Source of the DNA: CAZWVI01 sp964637165 | Lineage (GTDB): Bacteria > Planctomycetota > UBA1135 | Assembly: GCA_964637165.1 (NCBI GenBank) | Contig: CAZWVI010000002.1 | Span: 1 to 64,000 of the forward strand | Direction: 5' to 3' | DNA: 64,000 bases | Notes under the pieces: generated by a model | Database searches by the model: none | What the model saw: the letters and a program-made list of their open reading frames with translations, nothing else | What the model was told of the DNA's origin: nothing | Shown here: positions 52,805 to 61,569 of the stretch, piece after piece | Position numbering within the stretch: the first letter of the stretch is position 1 | How the letters are laid out: every line of letters starts with the position of its first letter | Program-made: the position numbers and the translations under genes

Positions 52805-52810
52805 TCCGCG
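52805..52810 (+). promoter_or_regulatory. -10 consensus TATAAT-like element near 52800
   Basis: The sequence CCTTATAATCC spans about 52797-52806, giving TATAAT roughly 22-28 nt before the ATG at 52830. This is one of few genes here predicted to have a real 5' leader. Position is approximate by a few bases. Confidence 0.4.
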
Positions 52811-52829
52811 GCTAACCCAACCCAAAAAC

Positions 52830-53924
52830 ATGCTGCTCAGCGTCCTTGTACCCCCCCTTCTGTTCGCCGTCGCCATGCCCCAAGAGGAACTCATCCTCAA
52901 TAACGGCAAGGTGATTGAGGTCGAACGCATCACCAGCGAAACTTTCGCTGAAGTCACCTATAAGTCAAAGTCTGGCGGCACCGGCCGTAAAGCCGCTGAA
53001 CAAGTTCGTGAAATCAAGCACAACCTTGGTTCGAACATGCTTAACGACTACGCCAACGGCATCGACTTGATGAACGCCGAAGACTACGTTTCAGCAATTC
53101 AAGTCTTTAATGAGGTCCTTAAAGATGCCCGGCTCATTGATGGTAAACGCTACAAATGGGTGAAGGGAGACGTTCTTTTTCGCCAGGCTAAGTGCATGTA
53201 CTCCTTGGCCGATTTTGCTGGAGTAAGCGCAACCGTTGATCGTTTGCTCGCCGAGGCACCAGATTCCTTTTACTTTGCTCCAGCCCTTATGGCCAAGGCA
53301 GATTCTTTGGCTTTGGCTGGAGATTCCAATGGTGCAGCAGCAGCATTCAAACAATTGGCATCTGAAGTGACGGCAAAAAGGTTGCCGGCTCGTTGGGCCA
53401 AGCAAGCTGAATTGGGTTTGATTCTTGTCGACAAAGCTAACCGTGGCGCGACTTTGCGTCGCAAGCTTGAAGGCCTAGTTGCAACAGTTGATGGTCAGTA
53501 CCAAACTGTGGCCAATCGCGCCAAAGTTGAAATTGGTAACACCTACATTGATGAGGAGAACTTCAGTAAGGCTCGTTCATTTTTTGGTGACATCGTAGAA
53601 GGTGGAGAAGCCGATGCAGCCACCGAAGCCGCGGCCTTCCTAGGACTTGGACTATGCGACTACCGTGCTGGTCTAATGATGGAAGATCAAGAACGCGCGA
53701 CCTCAAAGTACTTTGCAGCCAACTTAAACTTCCTAAGAGTGGTAGTTATGTACAAAGACAACGTGGCACTGGTGCCAAAGAGTATGTACTTCTCTTCTAT
53801 GTGCTTTAACCGCAGTGGCGGCGACAACCGCGCCAAGGCGGTGCGCATGGCCGGCCGTTTGTTGAAGCGCTACCCTAATTCTCAATGGGTTAAGAAGGCC
53901 AAGCAGGATTTAAATCTGCGTTAA
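52830..53924 (+). CDS. exported TPR-type repeat protein
   Basis: 364 residues. Export signal MLLSVLVPPLLFAVAMPQ, a short beta region about 20-65 (LILNNGKVIEVERITSETFAEVTYKS), then helical TPR-like units: DYVSAIQVFNEVLKDARLI, VLFRQAKCMYSLADFAGVSATVDRLLAEAPDS, SNGAAAAFKQLASEVTA, NFSKARSFFGDIVEGGEADAATEAAAFLGLGLCDYRAG and a late KAVRMAGRLLKRYPNSQWVKKAKQDL. Likely a protein-binding scaffold in the periplasm. Followed by a terminator and the sigma/TPR pair. Confidence 0.7.
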   Translation: MLLSVLVPPLLFAVAMPQEELILNNGKVIEVERITSETFAEVTYKSKSGGTGRKAAEQVREIKHNLGSNMLNDYANGIDLMNAEDYVSAIQVFNEVLKDARLIDGKRYKWVKGDVLFRQAKCMYSLADFAGVSATVDRLLAEAPDSFYFAPALMAKADSLALAGDSNGAAAAFKQLASEVTAKRLPARWAKQAELGLILVDKANRGATLRRKLEGLVATVDGQYQTVANRAKVEIGNTYIDEENFSKARSFFGDIVEGGEADAATEAAAFLGLGLCDYRAGLMMEDQERATSKYFAANLNFLRVVVMYKDNVALVPKSMYFSSMCFNRSGGDNRAKAVRMAGRLLKRYPNSQWVKKAKQDLNLR

Positions 53925-53964
53925 CGAATTGTTAAAGAGCCGCCGTCGCGCGGACACAAGTAGG

Positions 53965-53998
53965 ACGTGTGAGGTTTAATAATCTCACACGTTTTTTT
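53965..53998 (+). terminator. rho-independent terminator after TPR gene
   Basis: ACGTGTGAG pairs perfectly with CTCACACGT around a 10-base AT-rich loop, followed by a T-run. Confidence 0.92.
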
Positions 53999-54080
53999 GT
54001 TTTCCCATAGTTATCAACACGCGTAATGCGCGAGTTTGTTTTTCGTCATTATTGCTCCCAGTTCACTGGACAGCAGAAAG

Positions 54081-54653
54081 ATGAAAAGTAACTTAACTCA
54101 AAGAGCACCGCTCGACAATTTGCACGAGAACACCGCGGTGGTTCTAAATTATGTGCGTCGCAGTATTAAGGATCCTGATTTGTGCAACGATATTGCCCAG
54201 GAAACCGTCGCTCGTTATTTGTGCAAACTAAAGGAGGGCCAGCAACTGCGCAATCCACGAGCCTGGATGTATCGCATTGCGCACAATTTAATGATTGATG
54301 AAATTCGCCGCTTGCGACCAGCCTCGTTATCGGTTGAAGCCCAAGAATGGATAGGGGACTGCAAGACTGAAGCCCCGCAAAAGCCACCTATTTGGCTATT
54401 TGAGGGAAGGGAGGTCGATCGCGACGAACTGCTTTTTTTATTGCCCGAGGCATTTAGGCGTCTGCCGGGCGAAATTCAACGCTTGCTTGAGGCGCGTTAT
54501 CGCGGGGGAATGAGCTGTAGCACAATCGCTGAATGTTGTGGATCCAACGAGCGAGCAATTTCTCAAAAGTTGTTTCGCTCACGACGTTTTCTTCGCCAGC
54601 TGCTAGTGGATGAAGATGTCATTAACCAAAGAAAAAGAGAAAAGAAATGTTAG
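54081..54653 (+). CDS. ECF-type RNA polymerase sigma factor
   Basis: 190 residues. Region 2: VLNYVRRSIKDPDLCNDIAQETVARYLCKLKEGQQLRNPRAWMYRIAHNLMIDEIRR. Region 4: LPEAFRRLPGEIQRLLEARYRGGMSCSTIAECCGSNERAISQKLFRSRRFLRQLL. Cys pairs in region 4 are unusual but no anti-sigma is adjacent. ATG 54081 preceded by AGAAAG; upstream in-frame start at 54036 is less likely. The stop overlaps the start of the following TPR gene, which it may regulate. Confidence 0.88.
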   Translation: MKSNLTQRAPLDNLHENTAVVLNYVRRSIKDPDLCNDIAQETVARYLCKLKEGQQLRNPRAWMYRIAHNLMIDEIRRLRPASLSVEAQEWIGDCKTEAPQKPPIWLFEGREVDRDELLFLLPEAFRRLPGEIQRLLEARYRGGMSCSTIAECCGSNERAISQKLFRSRRFLRQLLVDEDVINQRKREKKC

Positions 54654-55402
54654 TTACATTAATGTTAGGAGCCTTGCCCTTCATGCAAGGTGTGGAAATT
54701 GAAACAGTTGGAACAGTTGAAAAAGCCGGAAGTGCGGTCGCGCAGTTGCAGCATGCGAAAGCTTGCAAAGCAGATGCGCGCGGCACCAAAGGCGCGGCGC
54801 GGGTTGCGGCAATGAACAAAGCTTGCCAAGCCTACGATGCGGTAGTTTCTTACTGGCCAGATTCAGGGGTTGTTACGGCGGAAGCTGCTTTTCGAAGCGG
54901 TGAAATAAATCGAACTATGGGCCACATTGGTGTCGCCAAGGGTAGGTTTGAAGTGTCCTTCGACAACGGTGAAGGGAGTACCTTCGCTTCACGCGCGCTG
55001 CTTGAAATTGGGCATATTCATCGTCGCGAATCTGAAATGGATAAAGCCTTGGAATACTATGGGCGAGTGGCAGCTCTAAAGGGTGCGCCAATTCGTTACA
55101 TCAACGATAGTCGCGAATGGGCTGGAAAGACTCATTTTGAACTTGGCCATTGGGAGAAGTCGATTGTTGCTCTTGAGGAGTGGTATAAAAATGCCGAAGG
55201 TCCAATTGAGCAAATTAAGTCTGTGGATTTACAAGTTCAGTGCTTGATTAACTTGCAGCAACCCGTCAAAGCGCAGCAAATGTTGGACGAGGTGTTGGAA
55301 AATTTGAGTCCTTTGGCAGAAGAACCAAGCAAGGAGAGCGCAAAGTTAAAGCGGGCAATCGAGCGAATGAAAGCGCCGAAGCTACTAGTAGAAACTGATT
55401 AA
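54647..55402 (+). CDS. exported TPR-type protein coupled to sigma factor
   Basis: 251 residues. Hydrophobic start (MLVTLMLGALPFMQG) as a signal, then TPR-like helices: KACQAYDAVVSYWPDSGVVTAEAAFRSGEINRTMG, HIGVAKGRFEVSFDNGEGSTFASRALLEIGHIHRRESEMDKALEYYGRVAAL, REWAGKTHFELGHWEKSIVALEEWYKNA and a final QQPVKAQQMLDEVLENL. Overlaps the sigma-factor stop by 7 nt, so translation is coupled. Function unknown. Converges with acpS (4-nt overlap). Confidence 0.7.
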   Translation: MLVTLMLGALPFMQGVEIETVGTVEKAGSAVAQLQHAKACKADARGTKGAARVAAMNKACQAYDAVVSYWPDSGVVTAEAAFRSGEINRTMGHIGVAKGRFEVSFDNGEGSTFASRALLEIGHIHRRESEMDKALEYYGRVAALKGAPIRYINDSREWAGKTHFELGHWEKSIVALEEWYKNAEGPIEQIKSVDLQVQCLINLQQPVKAQQMLDEVLENLSPLAEEPSKESAKLKRAIERMKAPKLLVETD

Positions 55403-55791
55403 TAATCAGCGATAACTACTGCGGCCGCGGTGCTTCTAGTATGGGTTATGGAAACCCTTAAGCCGCGAATCTTTCTGTTTTCAGCGAGTTTCGCGGCAAT
55501 TCCATGCAGTACTAAAATTGGCGCGCTGGATCCATCAGAAATGACTTCGAATTGTGGAAACTCGATTGAATCTTGCGCAAAGCCCGAGCCGAGTGCTTTC
55601 ATGGCGGCTTCTTTGGCTGCCCAGCGAGCAGCGTAGTGAATAGCCGGGTCAGCTCGTGACTCGCATTCAACTTGCTCGTTCTCAGTAAATAGTCGCTTTT
55701 TGAACGCTTGACCGCCATTTTCGAGGGCACTGCGGAAGCGGTCAATTTCAACTAGGTCTATTCCTAGACCGGGGGCTTGGGGTGAATTCAC
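55399..55791 (-). CDS. acpS: holo-[acyl-carrier-protein] synthase
   Basis: 130 residues. Transfers 4'-phosphopantetheine from CoA to the ACP serine. Family motifs: GLGIDLVEIDRF (Mg2+-binding Asp), KRLFTENEQVECESR, YAARWAAKEAAMKALGSG (signature with catalytic Glu) and GLRVSITHTRSTAAAVVI. GTG start at 55791 (VNSPQAPGLGIDL) fits the family length and has TATCTT ending 6 nt upstream; the longer frame to 56088 overlaps uvrD. Divergent from the helicase gene. Confidence 0.92.
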   Translation of the reverse strand: MNSPQAPGLGIDLVEIDRFRSALENGGQAFKKRLFTENEQVECESRADPAIHYAARWAAKEAAMKALGSGFAQDSIEFPQFEVISDGSSAPILVLHGIAAKLAENRKIRGLRVSITHTRSTAAAVVIADY

Positions 55792-55849
55792 AGAATCAAG
55801 ATAGCAGGGGCGCAAACAGCACTGCGCGGGAATAATAGGAGACTTGCAG

Positions 55850-57988
55850 ATGACAGACACCATCCTCGACGGACTGAACCCAGAACAACGACATGCCGCG
55901 GCGCACGTGGATGGCGCCTTATTGATATTGGCTGGAGCTGGAACTGGCAAGACTAGGACAATTACTCGGCGAGTGGCAAACCTGGTTTGTAACTTAGGAT
56001 TACCACCAAACAAGTTGTTGGCAATTACCTTTACCAACAAGGCGGCACGCGAAATGCGTACGCGAATTCGCGAGTGGGTTCCTAACACGGGAATGTGGGT
56101 GGGAACATTTCACGCCACTTGTGCGCGAATGTTGCGAATGCAGCCTGAGCCGATTGGTCGCACCCAGAACTTCACAATCATCGATGAAGAAGATCGAAAA
56201 AAATTGTTGCGCCAACTGATTAAAGATCTCGGCTGGGATGCTGCGGTTTATAAGCCGCGCGCATTTCAAACGGCGATTTCAGATTGGAAGCGTCGTCGCA
56301 TGACTCCTGCTGCCGCAGCTGATGAGGCTTCAATGTATGGTGTGCGCGAAGAGCGTGCCGCACAAATTTACGCGCGGTATGCAGTGGCTTTGGATAAACA
56401 AGATACCTTGGATTTCGATGACCTGTTAGTAAAGGGTTTGGAGTTAGTTGAGTGGGACGCCAATGGCCCAAAACGTTGGGCGAATAAGTGGGATCACATT
56501 TTGGTTGATGAATACCAAGACACCAATGACCTGCAATATCAATTTGTAAAAAAGTTATCTGCCGCTACTGGAAACTTGGCAGTGTGTGGTGATCCTGACC
56601 AGTCAATCTATAGTTGGCGCGGCGCAGACATTCGCAACATCTTACATTTTGAAGATGATTTTTCTGGTGCAGAAGTTGTGCGTCTAGAACGTAATTACCG
56701 CTCGGTGGGGAATATTCTGCGAGCCGCACAAACGGTTATTGCAAATAACAGATCACGCAAAGAAAAGGATCTGTTCACCGAGCGCGAAGATGGTTTGCCA
56801 CTTACTTTAGCGGACAGCCCCGACGAGGAGATGGAGGCATTAAGTGTCGCAGGAAAGGTCAAAGAGTGGATTTCAGAGGGCGTGTCTCCCAAAGAAATCG
56901 CCGTTTTTTACCGAACCAATTCCTGTTCGCGCTCACTCGAAGGCGCTTTCACGCGCGTCCAAATCCCTTATCAAGTCGTTGGCGGATTATCATTCTTTGA
57001 GCGACGTGAAATAAAAGACTTGCTGGCGTATGCGCGAATTTTGGTAAACCCAAAAGATGACGTGAGCACAGTGCGCATTATTAATGTCCCGCCTCGCGGC
57101 ATTGGAGCAAAAACGATTGAACGCATTCGTCGTTCGGCAGAAGATTTCGATGAAGCGATGTTGAAAGTTTTGCGCCGTCCAGAAGTTCGCGAAGCCTTGG
57201 GCACCCGCGCCAAAAAAGCCACCACTTCCTTTTTGGGATTAATGAGTCGCATCGGTGACGATGTTAAAAGTGCTGAAATGGCATTGCGTTCGATAATTGA
57301 TCGCACTGGTTATCGTCGTTTCGCCGAAACCTTGGGAGACACTGAAGATGTTGATCGTTTGGAAAACATCGATGAATTGTTGGCCTTCGCCACTGAATAT
57401 GATCAGCGTCAAGGTTCAGGCTTGCGCGGTTTTCTAGAAGAGGTTTCATTACTCACTGACCAAGACCGTTGGGAGGAAGGCGCGCAACGAGTTTCCTTAA
57501 TGACAATCCACGCTGCTAAAGGTTTGGAATTTGACAAGGTCGCGGTCGTGGGCTTGGAAGAGGGGCTGTTTCCGCATATGCGGGCATTGGATGACCCTGA
57601 CGGTTTGGAAGAAGAGCGCCGTCTGTTTTACGTCGCCTTAACTCGTGCGCGACTGGAACTTTTCTTGACCTACTCGCGAATGCGTTTCCGTACCGGCGCG
57701 CCCGGACCCCAATCAGCTTCACGTTTTCTCGATGAACTCCCTCCAGACTTATTAGAAGGGGAAACCATGGAGGAAGCACTTCCTGACCAAGGGTTTAGTT
57801 CGTCCACCAGCTCTGCCTTTTCAGAATTCGACATCGTTCGCCATGAAACTTTTGGTTTAGGCCGAGTTTTGAAGGTCTTAGGGCGTGGAATTAACCAACG
57901 AGTGGTGGTTCGTTTCGAAGGCGAGCACGACCCACGGCAATTGCTTGTAACCTATGCACCATTGGAAAAAGTAGATGACCTACCATGA
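55850..57988 (+). CDS. UvrD/PcrA-type superfamily 1 DNA helicase
   Basis: 712 residues. 3'-5' helicase for repair and replication restart. Motifs: LNPEQRHAAAHVDGALLILAGAGTGKT (Q motif, Walker A), AITFTNKAAREMRTRI (Ia), GTFHATCARML, ILVDEYQDTNDLQYQF (II), VCGDPDQSIYSWRGA (III), RLERNYRSVGNIL (IV), SLMTIHAAKGLEF (V) and VALTRARLELFLTYSRMR (VI). C-terminal Tudor-like tail (DIVRHETFGLGRVLKVLGRG) as in PcrA. ATG 55850 with AGGAG upstream. UGA stop overlaps the next ATG (ATGA). Confidence 0.95.
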   Translation: MTDTILDGLNPEQRHAAAHVDGALLILAGAGTGKTRTITRRVANLVCNLGLPPNKLLAITFTNKAAREMRTRIREWVPNTGMWVGTFHATCARMLRMQPEPIGRTQNFTIIDEEDRKKLLRQLIKDLGWDAAVYKPRAFQTAISDWKRRRMTPAAAADEASMYGVREERAAQIYARYAVALDKQDTLDFDDLLVKGLELVEWDANGPKRWANKWDHILVDEYQDTNDLQYQFVKKLSAATGNLAVCGDPDQSIYSWRGADIRNILHFEDDFSGAEVVRLERNYRSVGNILRAAQTVIANNRSRKEKDLFTEREDGLPLTLADSPDEEMEALSVAGKVKEWISEGVSPKEIAVFYRTNSCSRSLEGAFTRVQIPYQVVGGLSFFERREIKDLLAYARILVNPKDDVSTVRIINVPPRGIGAKTIERIRRSAEDFDEAMLKVLRRPEVREALGTRAKKATTSFLGLMSRIGDDVKSAEMALRSIIDRTGYRRFAETLGDTEDVDRLENIDELLAFATEYDQRQGSGLRGFLEEVSLLTDQDRWEEGAQRVSLMTIHAAKGLEFDKVAVVGLEEGLFPHMRALDDPDGLEEERRLFYVALTRARLELFLTYSRMRFRTGAPGPQSASRFLDELPPDLLEGETMEEALPDQGFSSSTSSAFSEFDIVRHETFGLGRVLKVLGRGINQRVVVRFEGEHDPRQLLVTYAPLEKVDDLP

Positions 57989-58491
57989 GCCAAGTTTCAG
58001 ATAACGCAAAAGAATTACTCGTGACCTTTTTTGGCCTCGGCAAAGCGCCGGTGGCCTCGGGTACTTTCGGCACCTTAGGTGGTGTCGCGCTGGCCGCCAT
58101 AATTGGCCTCGCCGCTCCAGAGCACTTCACTGTTTTGTGCCTGGGCTTGTCTTTAGTTTTGTGCATGCTTGGCGCCGGCTGTGGAGACTGGGCAGAACGC
58201 CGTTACGGGAAAAAAGATCCAGGTGAATACGTATTGGATGAGGTTGCCGGCTATTTAGTCGCCGTGTGCTTACCCTTATCACTCGGGGCGGATGGAACTC
58301 CCGATCACTTCATGGCCCACCTAGTTGCGGCATTCTTTTTGTTTAGACTGACCGACATTGTGAAACCGCCTCCAGCCAAGCGCATGGAATCGATTCCAGG
58401 TGGTTGGGGAATTCTTGCAGATGACCTTGTCGCTGGAGCATATGCGCTTGGTGGTATGTACTTATTAAACCTTGGCGGTTGGATAATTTGA
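57985..58491 (+). CDS. pgpA: phosphatidylglycerophosphatase A
   Basis: 168 residues. Dephosphorylates phosphatidylglycerol phosphate in the inner membrane. Family features: LVTFFGLGKAPVASGTFGTLGGVALAA, DWAERRYGKKDPGEYVLDEVAGYLVA (catalytic acidic block), FRLTDIVKPPPAKRMESIPGGWGILADDLVAGAYA. Four hydrophobic segments. Overlaps uvrD by 4 nt (ATGA) and the next gene at its own UGA stop. Confidence 0.93.
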   Translation: MSQVSDNAKELLVTFFGLGKAPVASGTFGTLGGVALAAIIGLAAPEHFTVLCLGLSLVLCMLGAGCGDWAERRYGKKDPGEYVLDEVAGYLVAVCLPLSLGADGTPDHFMAHLVAAFFLFRLTDIVKPPPAKRMESIPGGWGILADDLVAGAYALGGMYLLNLGGWII

Positions 58492-59915
58492 GCGAAACGC
58501 AATTCGAACAAGAAGTTGAGGGTCGCCGCGCCGTAGGCATGGGGATTGCTGGCCGCTTCACTTTATTGCTCGGATTCTTAACCATATTGTTTGCTGCCCC
58601 AGCAACATTGTTGTTAATTCAGGGCGGCGACCGTTTGGTTGATGAAGCCGTCACCACCACTCGCTTGGAGATGGCCAAAGAAACCGGCGCGATTCGCAAT
58701 GGTGAATACACCCTTCCGCGCAAATTGTCCGGTCGCCAACATCAAGGACCGGACAATGTTCGCGTTCAAGTCGCCGAAGCCGAGTTAAGCGGAGCCGCCG
58801 GCTCGCGGCAAGTTAGGGTTTATCGGGTAATTGAAAACTCAGAAAATTCGACTCGTGAAGATTTAGATTTATTCGCCCCCATGGAAAATGACACTACTCC
58901 TGGCGAAAAATTTTTAGTACAGGTATTGCTTGTTACGGCGGGTTTGGTGGTGATGGTGATTTTATTATCGACGGCCGTTTCGAAGCGGATTGCGCGGCCA
59001 TTGCGTTTAATAACCGAAGATGTTTTGGCAATTAGCCGTGGAAACTTCAATCGCCGCATTCGCACATCTGGAAGTGGTGAAGTTGAAATGCTTGGTTGGG
59101 CCGTTGAACGCATGGTTGACGGCCTCTTAGATGGTCAGGAAAATCAGTTGGCTTTAGAAAAGCGTCAACGTGAAGCCGACACCTTAAGGGAGATCCGAAG
59201 AAATTTGCAGCCGATGAAAGTGGCCGCCCCAGTCGGCTTTTCTTTGGCTACTACTACTATTGAATCATCTGGCGCCGGAACCGGAGATTTCGCTGATGCG
59301 CTTTCTGACGGCGACGGTCGTCCAACTTTGTTGGTGGGGGCAACCGCCAAGCGCGGAATGTCTGGCGCAATGCTGATGGCAATGACCCGCGCATATTTAC
59401 GCGTTGGGATTCTTGAAGGTCAATCACCAACCGAAGCTTGTGATCGCGCCAACTTAGCATTGAATCGAGATTTAGCGCGCGGACTTTATGCAAGCGCGAT
59501 AATTTCGCGATTAGATCCATCAAGCGGTGAAATCGAATTAGTTTCTGCTGGCCATAAAGCTCCGGCAATTCGATGGGACGCTGCCGCCGGTCAATTCCGC
59601 AAATTACAACCTAATGGCATCGCACTAGGATTTGATAAGGGGCCAATTTTCCGCAAGTCATTGGAAACTTTAAAGCTAAGCTTGGCGCCAGGTGATGCAC
59701 TGTTTTTGTACAGCCCGTCGGTTGTTGATGAAACAAACTCTGCCGGCAATAAAAAACTCGGCGAAGCTGGATTGGTCAGCTTGGCAAAGTTAGCAATTCA
59801 AGATGGACTAGAGGCAATGGAAGAAAAACTTCGCAGTTATGTTGGTGATTCTCCAAAGTCAGATCTAGCATTCGCCCTTTGTAAGGCTGAACCACTCAGC
59901 GAAAATGAAAATTAA
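58488..59915 (+). CDS. HAMP-containing membrane protein with degenerate SpoIIE-type phosphatase domain
   Basis: 475 residues from the TTG at 58488, which overlaps the pgpA stop as TTGA (a TTG at 58479 is the alternative). TM1 about 25-47 (FTLLLGFLTILFAAPATLLLI), exterior loop, TM2 about 145-165 (VLLVTAGLVVMVILLSTAVS), HAMP (SKRIARPLRLITEDVLAISRGNFNRRI), short coiled coil, then a SpoIIE/RsbU-like PP2C domain (about 225-465). The first acidic motif is partly kept (TGDFADAL). The DVSGHG-type motif reads GATAKRG, and the late TDG motif reads SPS, so two metal-binding Asp are missing. It probably senses and binds rather than dephosphorylates. Confidence 0.78.
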   Translation: MSETQFEQEVEGRRAVGMGIAGRFTLLLGFLTILFAAPATLLLIQGGDRLVDEAVTTTRLEMAKETGAIRNGEYTLPRKLSGRQHQGPDNVRVQVAEAELSGAAGSRQVRVYRVIENSENSTREDLDLFAPMENDTTPGEKFLVQVLLVTAGLVVMVILLSTAVSKRIARPLRLITEDVLAISRGNFNRRIRTSGSGEVEMLGWAVERMVDGLLDGQENQLALEKRQREADTLREIRRNLQPMKVAAPVGFSLATTTIESSGAGTGDFADALSDGDGRPTLLVGATAKRGMSGAMLMAMTRAYLRVGILEGQSPTEACDRANLALNRDLARGLYASAIISRLDPSSGEIELVSAGHKAPAIRWDAAAGQFRKLQPNGIALGFDKGPIFRKSLETLKLSLAPGDALFLYSPSVVDETNSAGNKKLGEAGLVSLAKLAIQDGLEAMEEKLRSYVGDSPKSDLAFALCKAEPLSENEN

Positions 59916-60198
59916 AGAATTCCAAAAGTTAATCGAAAGTATTTATTTTGAAAAAGATAATGCACGTGGATTGGCCGAAACCCATATGTGGTTTTGCGAA
60001 GAGGTCGGGGAGTTGACGCGTGCATTAAGGCGGGACGATGACCGTGACAATCTCGAAGAGGAATTCGCCGATGTATTGGCTTGGTTAAGTACCTTGGCCA
60101 GCATTAAGGGAGTTGATCTTGCCGCAGTTGCTGCGAAAAAATACGCTGCAGGCTGTCCGTATTGCAACGATAATCCTTGTACTTGTGAGCACAAATAA
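59905..60198 (+). CDS. MazG-like nucleotide pyrophosphohydrolase with Cys-rich tail
   Basis: 97 residues. The MazG core has MWFCEEVGELTRALRR and EEEFADVLAWLSTLASI, carrying the E-x-x-E and E-x-x-D Mg2+ ligands. The C-terminus AAGCPYCNDNPCTCEHK is a small Cys cluster (CPxC...CxC) of a kind known in short MazG homologues. Likely hydrolyses non-canonical NTPs or dNTPs. Overlaps the preceding gene by 11 nt; last of the uvrD-pgpA-HAMP-mazG operon. Confidence 0.88.
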   Translation: MKIKEFQKLIESIYFEKDNARGLAETHMWFCEEVGELTRALRRDDDRDNLEEEFADVLAWLSTLASIKGVDLAAVAAKKYAAGCPYCNDNPCTCEHK

Positions 60199-60423
60199 AA
60201 AAAGGGGCCGCTCTCGCCATCTGCCCCCTGGATGAATCCTGATCGATGGTCCGAACTGCCCCGAGGAGAATGTGTTTAACTTTTTCTCCCGTGCTCAGTT
60301 GTAATATTTGATGCAACAAAGGGGCAACAAGTTCCATGTTATCCTGAGATAATTATGGTTGTCCCTAAAAACCGGCTTAAAAGGGTGGTCTAGGCTGTTT
60401 TTTCTCGTATGATTTTACTAACA
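60199..60423. other. intergenic region with small inverted repeats
   Basis: 225 bp, no convincing gene. GGGGC (about 60204) with GCCCC (about 60223), and GGAGAA with TTCTCC (about 60264-60290), could fold. TATGAT lies about 10 nt before the ATG at 60424 as a weak promoter. No known RNA family recognised. Confidence 0.4.
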
Positions 60424-60729
60424 ATGAAAGCCATACCACTTGAAGTAAGCTGCCCGTGTTGTGAGACCTTGTTAAAGGTGGACCCTAAGAATGGTGAAGT
60501 TCTGGCCTATGGGGAGGATGCTAAAAATCCCACCGATTTAGGCGATGTGGTTGAGCGCGTTGAAAAGCGCGAGGAAAAACTAAACGATTCCTTTGGCGCC
60601 GCAATGCAAGCAGAGCGGCAACGCAAACAGGAATTAGCCGACTTGTTTAAGAAGGCAACTGAAAAGGCCAAGGACGACGACGATAATCCTAGTGGTCCGC
60701 GGAATCCCCTAGATGACCGGTGGCGCTAA
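60424..60729 (+). CDS. small zinc-ribbon-like protein with coiled coil
   Basis: 101 residues. N-terminal half-ribbon LEVSCPCCETLLKVDPKNGEVLAYGE (CxCC), then a charged coiled coil (VERVEKREEKLNDSFGAAMQAERQRKQELADLFKKATEKAKDD) and an acidic, Pro-rich tail. No family recognised with confidence; similar CPxC-coiled-coil small proteins are found in planctomycetes and deltaproteobacteria. ATG 60424 chosen over upstream ATT/ATG because it gives the CPCC N-terminus at the usual distance. Converges with surE; 41-nt overlap. Confidence 0.6.
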   Translation: MKAIPLEVSCPCCETLLKVDPKNGEVLAYGEDAKNPTDLGDVVERVEKREEKLNDSFGAAMQAERQRKQELADLFKKATEKAKDDDDNPSGPRNPLDDRWR

Positions 60730-61540
60730 ACCAATCAATATCCAATAAACTGTTTTCAGTCCAATTAAATCGTAAGGGTGTGATGGTAATCCATCCATCT
60801 AAATAGGCTTCAGTATCCGAACCGAGGGCGTGTTCGCCAGCAAAGTTAAGTTTGGCGCGGTATCCATCTTCAAGTTTTTTATAGCCATCAATTTTGATGT
60901 AGCTTCCACCCATTGGTGCTTTTTTAAATCCTTTCCAAGCACCGTCGGTTTTGGCAGGAAAGTTTAGAGACCAACATATTCCTTTGTCAGGATTGTTGGC
61001 GAGCATGCTTTTGGCGAATTGGGCAGTCCAGTAGGCGCTCATTGAAAAGTCGCGCATTTTTGAATCTTGTGAAGTTGCAATTGATGGAACGCCCAGATAG
61101 TTGGCTTCCATAGCTGCACCAACGGTGCCAGAGTAATGCGCAACTTTTCCCACATTTGCTCCACGATTAATTCCTGAAACAACTAAATCAAATGGCTGGT
61201 CTTGCCCAAGGTTCAAAATGCCAAAGGAAGTTGCGTCAGAAGGAGTTCCACTAATTGAACATGCATAACTAGTGCCTTTCATTTGGATTTCCTTAACAAC
61301 CAATAATTCAGAAAAGGCGACGGACGAATGGCTGGCTCCAGAACGGTTGCCGTCAGGTGCACAAACGACGACTTCACCTAGTTTGGCGAGTGCGGCGGCT
61401 AATTCGGATAGTCCAGGCGAGTCGATACCGTCATCGTTAACTACCAAGATGCGAGGTCGTTCTGGCGTGAGGTCGGTAGTCGTTGGGTTGGCGCACGCTG
61501 CGACCGCGCAGCTTAGAACTAGTAGGTTGATTATTTTCAT
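60689..61540 (-). CDS. SurE-like 5'/3'-nucleotidase, predicted lipoprotein
   Basis: 283 residues. SurE core: ILVVNDDGIDSPGLSELAAALAKLG (DD metal ligands), VCAPDGNRSGASHSSV (Ser/Asn ligands) and DLVVSGINRGANVGKVAHYSGTVGAAMEA. SurE is a metal-dependent nucleoside-monophosphate phosphatase usually found in the cytoplasm. Here it has a clear lipoprotein signal, MKIINLLVLSCAVAACANPT, so it should act outside the inner membrane, perhaps in nucleotide scavenging alongside the nucleoside transporter. TACCAT lies 8 nt before the ATG. Confidence 0.9.
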   Translation of the reverse strand: MKIINLLVLSCAVAACANPTTTDLTPERPRILVVNDDGIDSPGLSELAAALAKLGEVVVCAPDGNRSGASHSSVAFSELLVVKEIQMKGTSYACSISGTPSDATSFGILNLGQDQPFDLVVSGINRGANVGKVAHYSGTVGAAMEANYLGVPSIATSQDSKMRDFSMSAYWTAQFAKSMLANNPDKGICWSLNFPAKTDGAWKGFKKAPMGGSYIKIDGYKKLEDGYRAKLNFAGEHALGSDTEAYLDGWITITPLRFNWTENSLLDIDWFSATGHLGDSADH

Positions 61541-61569
61541 TGCCGGAAATGGTATATTAATTTCACTAA

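Noticed and set aside
55792..56088. Long N-terminal extension of AcpS
   Set aside because: It overlaps the start of the helicase gene in antisense; the GTG at 55791 gives the family length and promoter spacing.
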